Notes: generated by a model not told the origin, from the letters alone. A DNA stretch of 64,000 nt from Ovis canadensis (GCF_042477335.2 NC_091251.1:89729501-89793500); one strand, 5' to 3'. Positions 1-12,938 are shown, counted from the stretch's first letter. Numbers and translations are program-made.

Positions 1-3000
1 TATCGCCCAACGACCTCGAAATCTGGGTATCTGATTATGTCCAGGTACTATAGCTGATGATTAAATAGGTACTCACCACATGCTGAAAACTTGGCAGACC
101 ATATGAAAGCTCTAAGGCATCTACAGATTAGCATAGGAAGGCCATCTCCTTGTTTGTGACAGCCAAAAATACAATCACAATACGAAAGTCTGAAGCCACT
201 GCTGATGTTGCCCAGTGGTGATAATATTTCTCATCCATATTTGTTTTCAGAAGGTAGATGAAAGGAAGACCAAGGCCCTGGCTGCCCCACTCCTGGCTTT
301 TAGAAAGGCTTTTTCAATTAAGAAAGAGAAAGGGAGAAGTCCTAGGGACTGAAAACTAAATGGGTCTGACCAAGGACTGCTATGAAAAACAAGAAGGGGG
401 CTGGAAGTGGGCTAAAAATAGGTCCCCACCATTGATTCAAGGAACTGCGGTTATTTTCTTCAAGGTGGTCTTCTTGTTGTACCAGGACCTGTCTCCCCAC
501 TGACTGTGCAAACAACAAGACCGGGGAGCCCCAGGAAGCACACTTTATCTTGAAGTATGAATCACCCTCTCAGAACTCCAGAAAAGAATCTTCTCTTTGT
601 GGCCCTTCACTCTCCTTCTTGGCTGGCATCCCTCGCTCCTCGGGGCTAGCGTCAAGGCCTTAGGATAACCCAGGGTAAGTGACCTTTCTGATGGAGACAG
701 ACCATTCCAGAAACTCACGAGACAGGAGTGCCTCTTAAAAACTGAAAGGAAACAATGAGTGAATGAGCCAGCTGGAAGGCCTTCATTATTCAAGTCCCCC
801 TGCGAAAGCAGTCCCAGCGCCTCCTGAATGCAGGGCTTCTGAAGTGCAAAGCAGTGGCAGAAAGAGCCCTCTGCAATTATGCTCCCTGATCTAGTAGATC
901 TCCCAGCGGTAAGTTAGGATTTGACAACGCCATGTCTGATTTTTCTAAACTGCCATGTGTCCAGAGGGTGGAGCCGCAGAAGGCAGCAATCTGAGGACCC
1001 AAGTCCTGCCACGTAGACCGTCTGCCCTAATTCCAAGGATGCTGTCCCATCTACAATACCAGCCACATGGAGAGCCAAGAGCCCTGAAAGGATATCAAAC
1101 TCCCCGCTAGGGATTAAACAGAGTAAAAGACAATGGGGAGCTGAATGTTCAGAAACAGGAACTGGCAATGACTTTGGTTACTCTTCAAGCTGCCAGACTT
1201 GATGGTGACCGACCCCAAAGGCAGAAACACCAACATCAGTAGAGGGTGGAAAGTTACCTTTCAGAACCAGCCTCTGAGGAAACAGGGAGCCAATATCACT
1301 CATTCTGTGGCTTTGACCTCACCAAATACCTAAAGGAACTGATGGATGTTAAAATGAACATTGGGGACAGCCTTAGGGCAAAGGGCAGTGGGAATCCACA
1401 GCCGCAGGATGGTGTGAGCAAAGGGAAGGGAGCAGGCTCTCCTTTTTATCTGCGAATGGGATAGATTCCCTATCCAGCCTCAGTTCTGTCTATGGATGTC
1501 AGTTGCAGGGGTGAAAACCCCTTCCGTTCCCTTGAAGCACAGCAGCATGGCATATCCCACAGCACAAAGTCCAAGACAAATGTATATCTGAAATCAAACA
1601 TGTGGGTACCTAAATTCTATCAGTGCATGTTTATCTCATAACAAAAAAGTATAACCAGTGGATCTCCAGTACTGGATTCTAAACACTCTTAAATCCCAGG
1701 CAAGAAAAACTTTCCCAACACAGGCATTCACACAGATCATGGCCAGCATGCTAACTCACAGTGTGACTCAGTTTCCCTCCACGGGAGCCATAGTCAAGAG
1801 GGCCACCTCCTAGCCCTTCCCTAGAAATCAGCTTGGACTTTACTTGTCATATATAAAGCCTCTATGATTTCTGAGAGGTGGTGGTGGAAGAAGCAGGAGC
1901 CCTGGCCAGTCAGGCTGAGTTCCTTCCTGCTCAGGGCATCAGAATCCCTCTGACATTCCCAGATGTTGCCACAAAGGGAGTTGAGAGTTTGCCAAGTCAG
2001 AAGTTATCTGTACCCTTAAAAGGAAAGTTCCTTGAATAATTATAAAACAGAAAAACAAACAAACCTAAACCACCTTGCCTGTAAACTGGGAATGGGGGAG
2101 GAGGGCAAAGGAAAGTAGAGAGACAAAAATTTGTAAACAGTCAGACAGGGCCCGGGTTAGATTTCCCTTCCCTCAAGGACAGCCAGATCTGATACGGCTG
2201 CTGATAAGGCCAAACAGCTTCACTTTACTGCTTTTATCCAGGTCTCAATTTATAACATCAGTGTTCCCAAACATCATCAGAGACCCTTCTGAGAGCATGG
2301 AGGGGGATTGTCACTGACATCCAGGCTGGACAACATCTACCAGAAAAAAATCCTACTAGGAAGGAGCTCAAAAGGCTTCCAGAGAGCAGAGGCAGACAGA
2401 ATAGCACTTGCTGCCCGCAAGTACCTTTCTGATGAAAAAAACTACACTTTTGAAACCAACACTGAGCTTTCCCTATCACAGATGCTGTAATGTGGCCCTT
2501 TCTTGCAAAAGGACACCTTTCCCTTTAGAAACAATATGTGAATCTGATACATAAAATAAATAAACACAGTATAAGTATCCCTAGCTCATTAAACATCTTT
2601 CATTCAAGACTTCAAGGCATTTAAGTCATTTTATAAATGTAAAAATTCATGCCTCATCACTTTAAAAGGGGGAGTCAGAGGGAGTATCATTTCCCCATCT
2701 TACGTTCAGTACATTTGAAAAACAGTCCATGGAAGAGCCCCTCTCTCCCCACTGTAAGTGGGGAGGTCAAGCCTCTATATCATTATCCTCAGCTCGGAAA
2801 AGCTTGGGATAAACCCAAAGGAGAACTGAGCCATAGTTAAGAGGGGAGAGGGCCCTCAAAGTAGGGTTGGTGGTGCTCTCCAGTCTTGCACCTGGATCTG
2901 ACTTCAGCCACAGGTTCCAGGGCCATATAGAGCTATAGCTCAGGGGACTTCATTTTTCCTGATATCCTTTACTGCACCTTCCCTCCTGTACCTTTAAGTG

Positions 3001-4150
3001 GCCAAAGTCAACACTAAATCAGCTTGTTATTTCCCTCCAAGGACCAGATAAATAAGTTGACCCAGCATCGACTGTCTCCCCAGTTACTCAACTCTGTCCC
3101 CAAATATAAAGCCTTGGGGAGGAGGGCCAAGCCTTATCTCAGCCCACCCCTCCATGTGTCCGGCCGGACCCACCCCTGGCCCAACCACTTACAGCATTAG
3201 TAGTTCATTTACAGGAGCAGACAGAAGTCACCCAGCCAGCCTGCCCCCAGTCTCGGGCAACGCCACCCCCAGTCCCACCCAGCTCATTCTGTCTCCACAA
3301 GCAAGCAGATGCAGCTCTGCCTTGCCACCAGTGGATAACCCGATTCTCAAGGGCTGTCCTTTCTAAGAAGGCAATGGGCAATCCTGCCACAGGATGGAAG
3401 CCGGGGGTCACATGCAAGGGGCTCAGAGCTGGAGGCACCTTCTTCTTGGAGACACAACGTCAGAGACTGGGGACCTGGAAACTGGCTCATTTGCTTTCTA
3501 TAGAAAATGACACTCTATCCACTACCACCCCCCCCCAATTCTGGGAAGGTGTTCAGCCCTCCCCTTGACCCCTCTCCCTGCTTACAGCAAAGAGAAAACC
3601 CCAGGCCTCCTGACTCAAGTCCCAAGGCCAGAATAACAGCTCATTTGTTACTGGGTGCTGAGAAGGCAGGAGACTTGTGAGCAGAGCCCCAGGGTTACAC
3701 TGGCGCAGCTCCCCAGGGTCCTGTTCTTTCCTTCTGGGAGGGCTCCCAGTGGCATCAGAACAACCTGCCACCCTAAGCAGGTTGAACCCGAGGCAACCAA
3801 ACAAACATACCCCCGAAAGAGAAAGAGGGAGACATAGTCCAGGGAAGGAAGGAAGGAAGGGGGTCAGTTTCCGACTGGACATAGAAAGAGGGAAAGGAAG
3901 ACACCTGGGAAAGAGGCCAACATCTCCCTCCCCTTGCGGTAACGGTCCCCATCCCAGCCCCGCCTCTCCCACAGAGGACCGGAGATCAGGGTGGGCAGAT
4001 GGAGAGCTAGCGGCCAGGGGGCTGGGCTGGGCCCCGGGGCCGGACCGGGGGAGGGGAGGACTAGGTGTGCGGTCCACCATCGCCTAGTTTTCCCATGCAC
4101 CCTGGAGAGACGGTTCATCTCGGCACGGATTCTTCCCCTTCAGAAAAGTC
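1..4150. other. Non-coding stretch left of the first CpG island; presumed TMEM229B intron 1
   Basis: I see no exon with paired splice sites, no recognisable protein and no clear young repeat in this stretch. Open frames are short and lack family resemblance. If the minus-strand CpG island at 4.2-5.4 kb is the TMEM229B promoter, this stretch is the start of that gene's first intron; that assignment is inference. A run of nine C residues lies near 3528-3537 and a GGAA-rich tract near 3844-3860. Confidence 0.4.
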
Positions 4151-4651
4151 CTCAAACTCAGGAGGGCCCGTGGTTCCCACTCCCAAGCCTCTCTAGCTTC
4201 CACCCAGACTGACGCCCCCTCCGCCCTCCGGAGGCTTCGGGGATGCTCTCCGCGCGGAGGCAGAGGGGGTGTCAACCTTGCGCTGTCGGAGATCCCCGGC
4301 TGGCCCCTTCCCCTCGCATCTCCCGGATGCCCCTTTTGTTTCTGGCGGTGAAAGTTGCCAGGGTGCACCCCTTCCCCAACACGCCCCCCTGTGCGCCCAT
4401 CCCCCGCAGGGAATCCAAGCCCGGGCGCACCATCTGATCTGCGGCTCGCTCTCTAGCCTGGGCACCGCAACGAAATCGAAAGCAAAGAGCAGGCGGGATC
4501 CGGCAGCGCCTCCAGCCTGGTCCCCCGGTGGCAGGGTCTTCCCCACCACCGCACCATCGCCCGCGCCCCCCGCAACTCGGCGCTGCCCGCCCCGCGTGGC
4601 CACTTCTCCCGGCGGCGGAAAGGCCTCTCTGCGGGCATCGAGGGCACCTAC

Positions 4652-4800
4652 CGGTGCGGGGCCGGGATCGCGAGCCGGGGCAGGGCAGGGCCGGCCGCCT
4701 GCCGGGCGCAGGTGCGGCCAGGAGCGCGGTCTCCCGGGCTCGCTCCCGCTCCTCCTCCCGCGCCGGGACTCGGGGCGCTCTCCTGCGCCGCCTGCTCCCC
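4652..4800 (-). other. Candidate alternative first exon, minus strand (donor at 4652/4651)
   Basis: A second minus-strand donor, CACCG followed by GTAGGTG, lies about 350 bases downstream of the first in the same CpG island. It could end an alternative first exon of the same gene. The 5' limit is not visible. It could also be a chance GT in very GC-rich DNA. Confidence 0.25.
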
Positions 4801-4997
4801 GCCCCCACGCCCGGCGCTCGGGCTCCCCCCGCGCCGATCTGCCGCTGCCCGTGCCTCCCCCACGCCGCCGGCCCTCCGGCGCCGCGCCTAGTCCCGCATC
4901 GTGTGTCGGCGCCCGCCGCGGCGCGGGGGTCGGAGGGCTGCGGCCGCCGCTGCCCGGGCCGAGCGGAGCCCCCGGCGGCGGCGGCGGCGGCACTCAC

Positions 4998-5300
4998 CCA
5001 TAGTATGGATGCGGTGCAAACTGCACATGCTCGCGTCTGACAGGCGCGCTGCCTCCGGCCCCGCTTAACTCCTTGCTCGCCCGCTCACCGGCTCGCCCTC
5101 CGGGTTCGCGGCCCGGTCGACTCCTTCGGCCCTCCCCCGCCTCCGGGAATCGGCTGCGCCCCGGGCGCCTGGAAATGCGCCCCCGGTCCCGACTGCGGCG
5201 CAGGGGGCTGCAATGCAGAGCTGCTCTGCCTGCCTGGCCCCTGCCACCCCGCCTGCGTGTAAGGTGTCTGAAGGAGCCTCGAGGAGAGCGCCAGCCGGGA
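4998..5300 (-). other. TMEM229B: Candidate non-coding first exon, TMEM229B (donor at 4998/4997)
   Basis: Read on the minus strand, the sequence ends in CTATGG followed by GTGAGTG, a near-perfect mammalian 5' splice site whose last exon base is 4998. The upstream limit is only a guess from the CpG island; no transcription start is visible. The exon is expected to be 5'UTR. Naming rests on the conserved neighbour of PLEKHH1. Confidence 0.45.
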
Positions 5301-5449
5301 CCCCTCACCTCCCCACTTGTAGGAGTTGTGGGGGTACAGCGTCCACTGTGGGTGTCCTGTGGGTCCCCGTTCCCCGAGGGCCACGGTTCCCCGGCGCTGC
5401 AGACCCACTAGATGCCAGAGCTGTGTTTTGTGCTGTCCCTTCGTTGAAA

Positions 5450-8115
5450 TAGGCCTGCAAGATCGGTTTTAGTATCCCCATTTTCAAGATGGAAAAACTG
5501 AGGCCTGCGGAAGTTAAGGAATCTACCTAATGCAGAGCCTGAACTTCCAAGGTTGACAGTTTGGTTTATACCACAAAGATTAAACAGAAGTCAGTTGGCA
5601 TCCTTCTGTTGGAAGGTGTAAAATAATGGATGCCATCTAGAAAACCTGGAGATTCTGATATGTGGATCAGTGGGAAATCCCTGACAGGAGGGCCAGACCT
5701 TGAGACAGGCCCCTCCGGTGGGTCCTGGGTCGTGCAGAAAGGCTGGGAAAGGAGTAGGAAGGCAATGCAACTCCTATCCCTACGTCAAGCCCGGGTTTGG
5801 TACTGGAGCTACAGCCAAGAGGAAAGGACATTTTTACAATTTCTAGTGCCAACTGGGGTAATTATCTGTCTGGAGGGGACCCTATGTGTGCTGAGGCCTG
5901 ATCAGAGAGGTCTAATGGCTGCTTCCCTCCTAGCCCTCACCCCCTTTTTAATCACATGCCACAGTGAGAGAGTTCTCAGGGGTCCAAGGCAGCACAGAGT
6001 CTTCTAAGGAAAGGAACCATCCAGCTGGTCTCACTCCACTCTAGATGAGAAGCTGAGCTGCTGTCTTAATCTGACCTGAAATTGTGGGTTTCTCAAACCT
6101 GCAGAGGAAGTACACAGCCATGTAGTGCCAATGGCAAGAGCTCTTGCTTCCCTGAGTTAGTTTCCTCCTCTGAGATGGAGGTGGTATGGCCTGGGTCATA
6201 AGTATATTGTGATGCCCCAATAACAAAATGCATGTAACAGCCTCAGTACAGAAGACCTTCCCTAACAGGAGAGTGTTTTCTGCTGAGGCTAAAGCAGGGC
6301 TGGGGAGAAGGGATCAGGGCTTCATTGAAGCCATGGGCTGTCCTAGGACACTGTCAGAGAGGCAGAAGACAGGCCCCTCTCAGGAACTCCTTGCAAGAAG
6401 ATACTTCAGTCAATCTGGCAGCAAAGCCCACCTGCTGAAGACGGACCTCCCCGGAGCCCCCTTGCCTTGGAGTCCCTTTCTGCTCTGGTTTTCAATCTCT
6501 GGCTGGTGGCTGATTCCACTCCCTTCTGGCTCTGGGAGGCAGCATTGTGCAGAAGAAAGCATAACAGGCTGTTAAGGCAGAGGATCTGAATTGGGGGTGA
6601 TTTATCCCTTAGGTACAGTGCAGGGCCAGGCATCCACAATATTTTTAGGGCCCATAAAATTTTCTGAATTTCTTTTAAACTCAGAGGCAAAAAATAAACT
6701 TTGAGGTCAAAGAAAATGTTTTCCTATATAATTTTAGTTTAGAAGCCATAGTGTATGGAAGCCAAGGGGCCAGTTATAGAAACTAAAAGAAGGAAGAGTT
6801 AGGAACTAAGGCCCAAGATTTGGCGCCAGTCAGTCTCTACTTTATCCAGCTCTCCTGTGGACTTCACTCCATCATCTGGGTCTTCCTCATTCTGAAATTA
6901 GGAATCATCTCTTCCTAACAAAAATATATACAATGCCTTACAGTTGACTTATCTCGTTTCTTGGATTTATCATTAATCCCCATTTTATAAATGAGGAAGT
7001 CAAGGCTCAGAGAGATTATATGGCTTGGTCAAGGCTATGTTGCTAGTAAAAGCGGAATGCAATTCAAACGCAAGTCTTCTGGCACCCTGTCCAAGATCCT
7101 TTCCATCTATCTGCACGCCAAGTAAAGATCAGATGTGTACAGGACAGAGCTGTCTGCTGCAGAAGCAGACCTGAAAATAACATCCGTAGCGGCGAGTGGG
7201 TCCCCTGGCTTTTCACCCAGAGAATGCTGAGACATGCACTCATTGTTGTGAGAATGGGTAGAGAGGGTGACCCTGGGTGAAGGGAGGCACTGTATAATGG
7301 TTCTAGTGATTCAGGGACAGATTCAAGGTGGAGGGCCATGGGACAAACCAAGCCCCGCTGCACCAACACACACGCCAGAGGATGCCGGCCCCTTTTTTGA
7401 CTTCTTGTCTTATCCGAGCGACCCGGACCTGAGTTCAGACTCCACATCCTAGTCAGGCATCTTAAGGCAGTTTATTTAACCTTTCTGAGCCTATTTCCTC
7501 ATCTGCAAAATGGAAATGGCAATAAAACTCAACTCCATGGCTGCTGCAAGCATAGATAAAGATGCTGAACACGTATGGAGTTTGAAGTCCCTGCCACCGC
7601 AGGCATTTAACATTCGTTCTCTTTGCATCTCTCTTCTACCACTGAGTAGGGACAAAGAGAGTCTTTCAAGTATCTTTGTGGTCTCTAAAGTACCTTGAAA
7701 ATGTAGGTCCTTAACCATATTTTCTGAAAGACAAGAACTTTTCCGCCCTTCTACAAAGCAAACCATCCATAAAGTGGTAGCTCTTGTCTACCATAAGTCA
7801 TTTTCTTGATGACTTTCAAGGGGAACCAGAAAAACTTCTGCATACTAGTTAGAAAGGGTTTTTTTCCTGGGGGTTGCCCTCTGACCACAAGTCAGGAGAG
7901 ATGTTGCTCAAGAGGGTGATTTCAGTGAAGGGACTGGGCCAGCAGCCAGAGCAGAAAGGACTTGGGAGGGGACTGAAGTGTGGAAACTGGAGGCCAAGAG
8001 ATAACTGTATATGGTGTGTCACAGAATGCTGTGATAAGAAAAAGAGAAGTGAGTTAGGGCAGAGGAAGCACTGAAGTCAAAGGTTATCTTGAGCTCAGAG
8101 TTATTGGGACTAGCT
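5450..8115. other. Intergenic stretch with old MIR-type SINE remnants
   Basis: No gene is recognised. MIR-like remnants are visible: about 5465-5530 and 6950-7100 (minus orientation, with the typical 'CCCCATTTTATAAATGAGGAA' core), and about 7400-7560 (plus orientation, with 'CTTTCTGAGCCTATTTCCTCATCTGCAAAATGG'-like wording). They are diverged and boundaries are approximate. Confidence 0.45.
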
Positions 8116-8127
8116 TAACAGGAAAAT

Positions 8128-8356
8128 GGGCTTCCCGGGTGGCACTAGTGATAAAGAACCTACCTGTCAGTGCAGGAGACACAAGAGACACAGGTCAGGA
8201 ACATCCCTGGGTGGGGAAGATCCCCTGGAGGAGGGCATGGCAACCCATTCCAATATTCTTGCCTGGAGAATCCCATGGAGAGAGGAGCCTGGAGGGCTAC
8301 AGTTCATAGGATGGCAAAGAGTCGGACACAGCTGAAGTGACTTAGCAGGCATGCAC
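8128..8356 (+). mobile_element. Bov-tA SINE
   Basis: The tRNA-Glu-derived head starts GGGCTTCCCGGGTGGC. It is followed by the ruminant body with 'CTTGCCTGGAGAATCCCATGG' and the tail 'AAGAGTCGGACACAGCTGAAG'. A perfect 11-bp target-site duplication, AACAGGAAAAT, flanks it at 8117-8127 and 8357-8367, which fixes both ends. Confidence 0.95.
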
Positions 8357-8369
8357 AACAGGAAAATAA

Positions 8370-11050
8370 TTGGGTGAGAAAGAACTGGGGAAACCACCCG
8401 CCCCTGCCCAGGGAACCAGTCTTCCCTTACAAGCATGCAGAAATCTTCCTGTTCTCTTCGAAAGTCATTATGAAAATTACTTATGGTAGACAGGAGCTAC
8501 AGCTTTCTGGATGGTGTACTTAGTGGAAGGGCAGAAAACTTCTTGTTTTCCAGAAGATACAGGCATGGTCTAGGCAGTAAGAGATGAAGACAAGATCTGC
8601 TGGAGTCTGCAAATGGGGTGGGAGGAGGAGTCTGCTTGTAACAGGCTTTTTTTCAAATAGGAAGGAAAGAGGCATAAAATTTAGAGGCATAAAGAGTCTA
8701 ACGGAAAGAAATATGAACCTGGAACTTTTAGGATTCTTTGGTTGCAAGCAACAGAACCCAACTTTAGCTGTCTAAAAGGAATTTATTAGGAGGATATGAT
8801 TAGATGGCCCACAGATTTGGAAGGAATGCTGGCAAAACAGACTTGAAAAGGCTAGGACCAGGACAGCTCTGGGAGCCCAGGGAATTGGAAGTAATTGAGA
8901 GCCTCCTGGGGCTCTGCTGCCAGAACAACGGGACTTCAATTATTTTTATCTCTTTTATCTGCTCAAGTGCAGGGTTAAGTTGGTGAAGTTTACCTAAGCT
9001 TGGCCAGAGAAAGGCAAGAAGAATACCCTGATGTAAGCTCCACCAGCGCCCCACATCACAATCCAGAGGAAGACGGGAAATTGAAGTGTTGTTACCCCAA
9101 GGGAGAGACAGGCTGCTAGGCAGCCCCCGAAAAGGGGGTGTCCACAGTGTATGGGGGAAGCAAGCAGCAAGGGGATGTGTGTCTGACTCGGGGCCCCATT
9201 ACGTTCTCAGTTATGAGAGAAGGTGAAGGGAGAAACAGGAAGGCCTTCAGAAAGCAGCAGGAAACTCTGGAAAGTACCGGGACAGGCAGGCCTAGATGGC
9301 TGACTGAAATCACCGCTCGTTCCAGGGTGGGTATCGAGCTAGAGACAGGCCAGCACTTTCGGGACTTCGCACAGCGACGAGCTGTGCTCAGAAATGGATG
9401 AACTGTAATAGGAAAGCAGGTGCAATGGGTTATTAAGGATGTCTGCGAATGTTTGCTAAATGCTTCTGAGGAGTGGAAAAGTGGTACCAGCGGAGGGCTA
9501 GGAGGCATCAGGCCCCAGGGAAATGGTCCAGTTGACTACAGGTTTATCAGAAGGTCTGCTATTCACATGCCCATGCGGGAGAGGGGTGTGTGTACTTTCA
9601 CCGAGCTCTCAAAGTAACGTATGTTCCTACTTTAGGGATCTTTAAAAGTCATGTCCTCTCTCTCTCTCTGTTTTGTTTTTCTTTTTCCAGTCATCAAAAA
9701 GAAAACACAGTGGATAAGAACTATGCAGTATTCATGAACACCTAGAGCCTGAAAATGAGGAACTCACTATATTCTGTGATAATGTGAATTCATCCATAAA
9801 GCATTAAGACAGTAATGTGTGGGCACTAAGATAGCCCAGAAAATGAGCACAGGTTCATGAGACCAGCAGTAAATTAAGGGGTGGGGGGAGGCCAACGCTC
9901 AAAGAAATCAAAGGGAGTATATGAACATACATGGGAACTACACAACTTCATAGTCGTTAAGTGCGAGTTCAGCTGTGACGGTGGTAAACTGGAGAAGGGG
10001 GGAAGCTAGAGCTGATTATGAAACGGGAATCACGGGGAGAGCCGTCCCCATCCCCAGCTGCTCTCATTTCCGACTCAGCAGTCAGCCCAGGTGCTGGGCA
10101 AATTTGAAAGAATTTCTACCCTGGAGATTAGAAACCAAACTCCCAGCTAGTCACCTCCCCTCTGTGCCTCCCTCTGCCAGGATACAAGGAGCTCAGTCGT
10201 CTGAGGAGGGACAAAGGAGTATTGTTAAGGCGAGCCTGGTTAGGAGAAGGCTTTGCAACTAAAAGCTTTTCTGCTGCTATCTAAGCCCTTCAGCCTGGGG
10301 CGGGGGGGTGTGGGGGGAGGGTGGGGGGGTGGGTGGGGGGTGATTCTGTGTGCCTGTCCCAACTTCACTGGATCAGTTCAAAGAGAAATTTCAGCCTGAA
10401 ATTTTTGATTGCAGGATAGCTTGGGACTTGGCAGCATTAATAGGTTAAGAATTTCTATCACAACATCTCATCCAAGACCCAATTCCTGGTCCCACTAGGT
10501 CCTGAGATGGGTTAGAGTGGGAAAATCTTTTTTTTTTTTTAAGATTTGAGTTAAAGAAGTTGTCCCATAGGAGCTGACTGAGAGGCAGCCCAGCTTGGGG
10601 GTGAGAGTGGGGGTAGATGGGTGGGGGTGTTGGGACTATACTACCTAGGATAGGATATAACCTGTATCAATTCTTTTTACCGTCTTTGGCCTGCCCCTTG
10701 TAGAACTCCGCCACCTTCGGGAAGGGCTGCACAAGCCTGAGGGGTGGATGATCTCAGGGATTCCATCTTGTCTGAGTGCAGGTGAGGTGTCCCATTAGTC
10801 TCAGATGCTCACTAATTAATAAGTTTTATATCTAATCTCTTCTCTGGTACTGTGCTGTCATGAGGACTGGACTCCTGATTTGAAGAAAATTGTTACTCAG
10901 TTCAACAACTATTAACGCACATGCGCTGTGTTGAGTAGGATCATAGAGGTAAAAAAAATTGAGACCTAAGCATTTGGATATGGGGACACTACACAAAGGT
11001 CTCTAACAGAGACCCCACATTCCTAGGAACTTAAATTTTCTCCCTCCCAT
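8370..11050. other. Intergenic stretch, no gene or young repeat recognised apart from G-rich tracts
   Basis: No coding exon or family-assignable repeat is seen. A CT-rich run lies at about 9657-9680. Two G-rich tracts are listed separately. The rest is unassigned single-copy-looking sequence. Confidence 0.35.
10297..10340 (+). other. G-run tract, candidate G-quadruplex
   Basis: Seven runs of three to seven G residues are separated by one- to three-base linkers. This satisfies the usual G-quadruplex pattern of four runs of three or more G with loops under eight bases, in several registers. A weaker second tract with five G-runs lies at 10597-10634. Folding is inference. Confidence 0.6.
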
Positions 11051-11052
11051 GA

Positions 11053-11177
11053 AGTTCAGTTCAGCCCACTCAGTGGTATCCCACTCTTTGCGCCCCCAAG
11101 GACTGCAGCATGCCAGGCCTCCCTGTCCATCACCAACTCCCGGAGTCTTCTTAAACTCATGTCCATTGAATTGGTGG
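11053..11177 (-). mobile_element. BovB LINE, short 3'-end fragment
   Basis: It starts with the reverse complement of the BovB 3' terminus (AGTTCAGTTCAG...CACTCAGTGG) and continues through the 'CCATCACCAACTCCCGGAGT' block before breaking off. It is strongly 5'-truncated and non-coding. Confidence 0.85.
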
Positions 11178-11179
11178 TG

Positions 11180-12450
11180 AAAGGCAGTGATTATTAGTGT
11201 TCTAAGATGGAGTCGTTTTCTTCCCAGACTTTATCCCTACCGCACTTGATTTGTAAAGCAACTTTCAGGCACTGGCTCAATATTGACTAGTATTTGCAAA
11301 TTTGTACATTTCTTTCTGTCAAAAGACCCTTTGCCCTTCTTTCTTGCCCATGACTTAGGTCAAAGTTTGCTTTTGTTTATGCCCTTCAGCAAGATACAGA
11401 CTTGGGACAGGGCACTGACATCTTTAGTGGGATTTTCCATACTTGTGAGCAGTAATGATGTCAGGTACAGAGCTGTGACCTCCCTGGAGAATACAGCAGA
11501 GGGGTCTAGGACAGGGAAGGAAGAATAGTGGGGTTCCCCATGACTTAAAGGAAGACCACAGAGGACATGAGTGCTTTGTTATGGACCTCCATGTGTGTTC
11601 TTAGCATCGTCGAAGAAGGGAACTAGTTGCTCCAGGCCTCATCTTAACCTCGTAAGTGCCCTTATGGGCAATTGTATGATGGGAGGTTAACAGTACCCCA
11701 TATCCTAGCATTTTTACTATTGAAATCCAAATTCATGTTGTAGGAAGACACTGGACCCAGTGGATCCCACCCTCTAGCTTAACTGAATGGAGCTGGATGA
11801 TGGCCCCAACACTCCAAGAATGTCGAAGGAAGGGGCATGAGTGTCTCTGGTGCTGCAGTCAAGGAGCGTGGATGAGTGTAGGTGGGTGTGGAGGAACGAG
11901 GAGCATAGAGGGAAGGACCAGGGGCTCTAGACTTTCTTCCTGAGATCATCCACCATGCTGCTCCCAGCCAGAGGCTCACAAAGTCTACCCTCTGGACCAC
12001 ACCCAACTAGCTTCACATTCCTTCTTCCCTCAAGTGGACACCACGGCTGAATGCATCATTTCCCTTGCAGGATGTAAAATGGGCTTGGGTTAGAACTAGA
12101 CCCAACTTAACTCTGTCCCCAGACTTGTGTCTGCTCCTTCAAGACCTGGACAACTTCCAGACCACAAGAACACAGTGTATAAGAGGAATCCAGTAATGCT
12201 GTTGTGGGCATAGCTTAATTGCTCTGAAGAGGTAACAGGATCCGGGCAATATCAAAAGCATGTGAGTCCCCTCTGATCTCAGCATTGGTCCCCAGCTCCT
12301 CCCTTTATCATACCCCTGCCCAGGATCTTCACCAATTGGAGACAATGAGTTGGCATTAAACATGAAGGATGGGAGGTTATGAGGCAAGTTCTTTGACTGG
12401 TAGATTGTAGCTTTCTTGAGTTAGTTGTCAACTGAATCGCAACTTTATAC
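11180..12450. other. Intergenic stretch, nothing recognised
   Basis: Open frames are short and without family resemblance. I see no splice-site-bounded exon and no clear repeat. Confidence 0.3.
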
Positions 12451-12695
12451 TTTACTGATGAGATCCATATTTTTTAAACATTTTAATAGCATTATTAGAA
12501 AAATGATCTATACTCCTTGTAAAACATTCACATAATATAAAAGAACAGAAACTAAAAATATTACAGCAGATTTCTACACCCAAATATAATCAGATAATCA
12601 CCATTAATGTTTTGGGGGAAAGCTATCTACCCATATTTATTTATGTATAGTTTTATATATATATATGTAACTATAGGTGTATAAATATATACAAC

Positions 12696-12720
12696 TGTGT
12701 GTGTGTGTGTGTGTGTGTGT
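12696..12720. repeat. (GT)n microsatellite
   Basis: About twelve GT units directly precede the Bov-tA SINE head, after an (AT)n run at about 12653-12667. Confidence 0.95.
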
Positions 12721-12938
12721 AGGCTTCCCAGGTGGCTCAGTGGTAAACAATCCGCCTGCCAACACAGGAGACACGGGAGGTGCAGGTTCTAACCCTGGGT
12801 CAGGAAGATCCCCGGGAGAAGAAATTGGCTACCCACTCCACAATCTTGCCTGGATAATTCCATGGGCAGAGGAGCCTGGCAGGCTATAGTTCATGGGGTC
12901 GCAAAGAGTTGGACATGACTGAGTGACTAAGCACAACA
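12721..12938 (+). mobile_element. Bov-tA SINE
   Basis: It has the head AGGCTTCCCAGGTGGCTCAG, the body with 'GGCAGAGGAGCCTGGCAGGCTA' and the tail 'GAGTTGGACATGACTGAGTG'. It lies inside an old L1 remnant. The target-site duplication is obscured by the neighbouring GT and AT repeats. Confidence 0.92.

Larger units (their letters stand above)
4200..5420 (-). promoter_or_regulatory. TMEM229B: CpG island, probable TMEM229B promoter (minus strand)
   Basis: The stretch is extremely GC-rich with frequent CpG, including a (GGC)n run at about 4974-4990, and it contrasts with AT-balanced flanks. Convincing splice donors are found only on the minus strand, so transcription most likely runs leftward. In mammals TMEM229B, a small multi-pass membrane protein gene, lies head-to-head with PLEKHH1, and the + strand gene further right is PLEKHH1. 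The gene name rests on this synteny, not on coding sequence, because no TMEM229B coding exon is present. A CTCF-like CCACTAGATGCCAG lies at about 5405-5418. Confidence 0.6.

Noticed and set aside
4193..5003. Long open frames on both strands (up to 266 codons) in the left CpG island
   Set aside because: They are typical GC-rich chance frames of P/A/R/G-rich content on overlapping strands, with no protein family resemblance. The splice signals point to a non-coding first exon.
1..5400. Search for TMEM229B coding sequence on the minus strand
   Set aside because: No multi-span membrane protein frame is present. Only the promoter and first exon(s) can be proposed.
5405..5418. CTCF-like motif at the edge of the left CpG island
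   Set aside because: CCACTAGATGCCAG lacks one of the strongest core G positions. It is mentioned but not called as a separate site.
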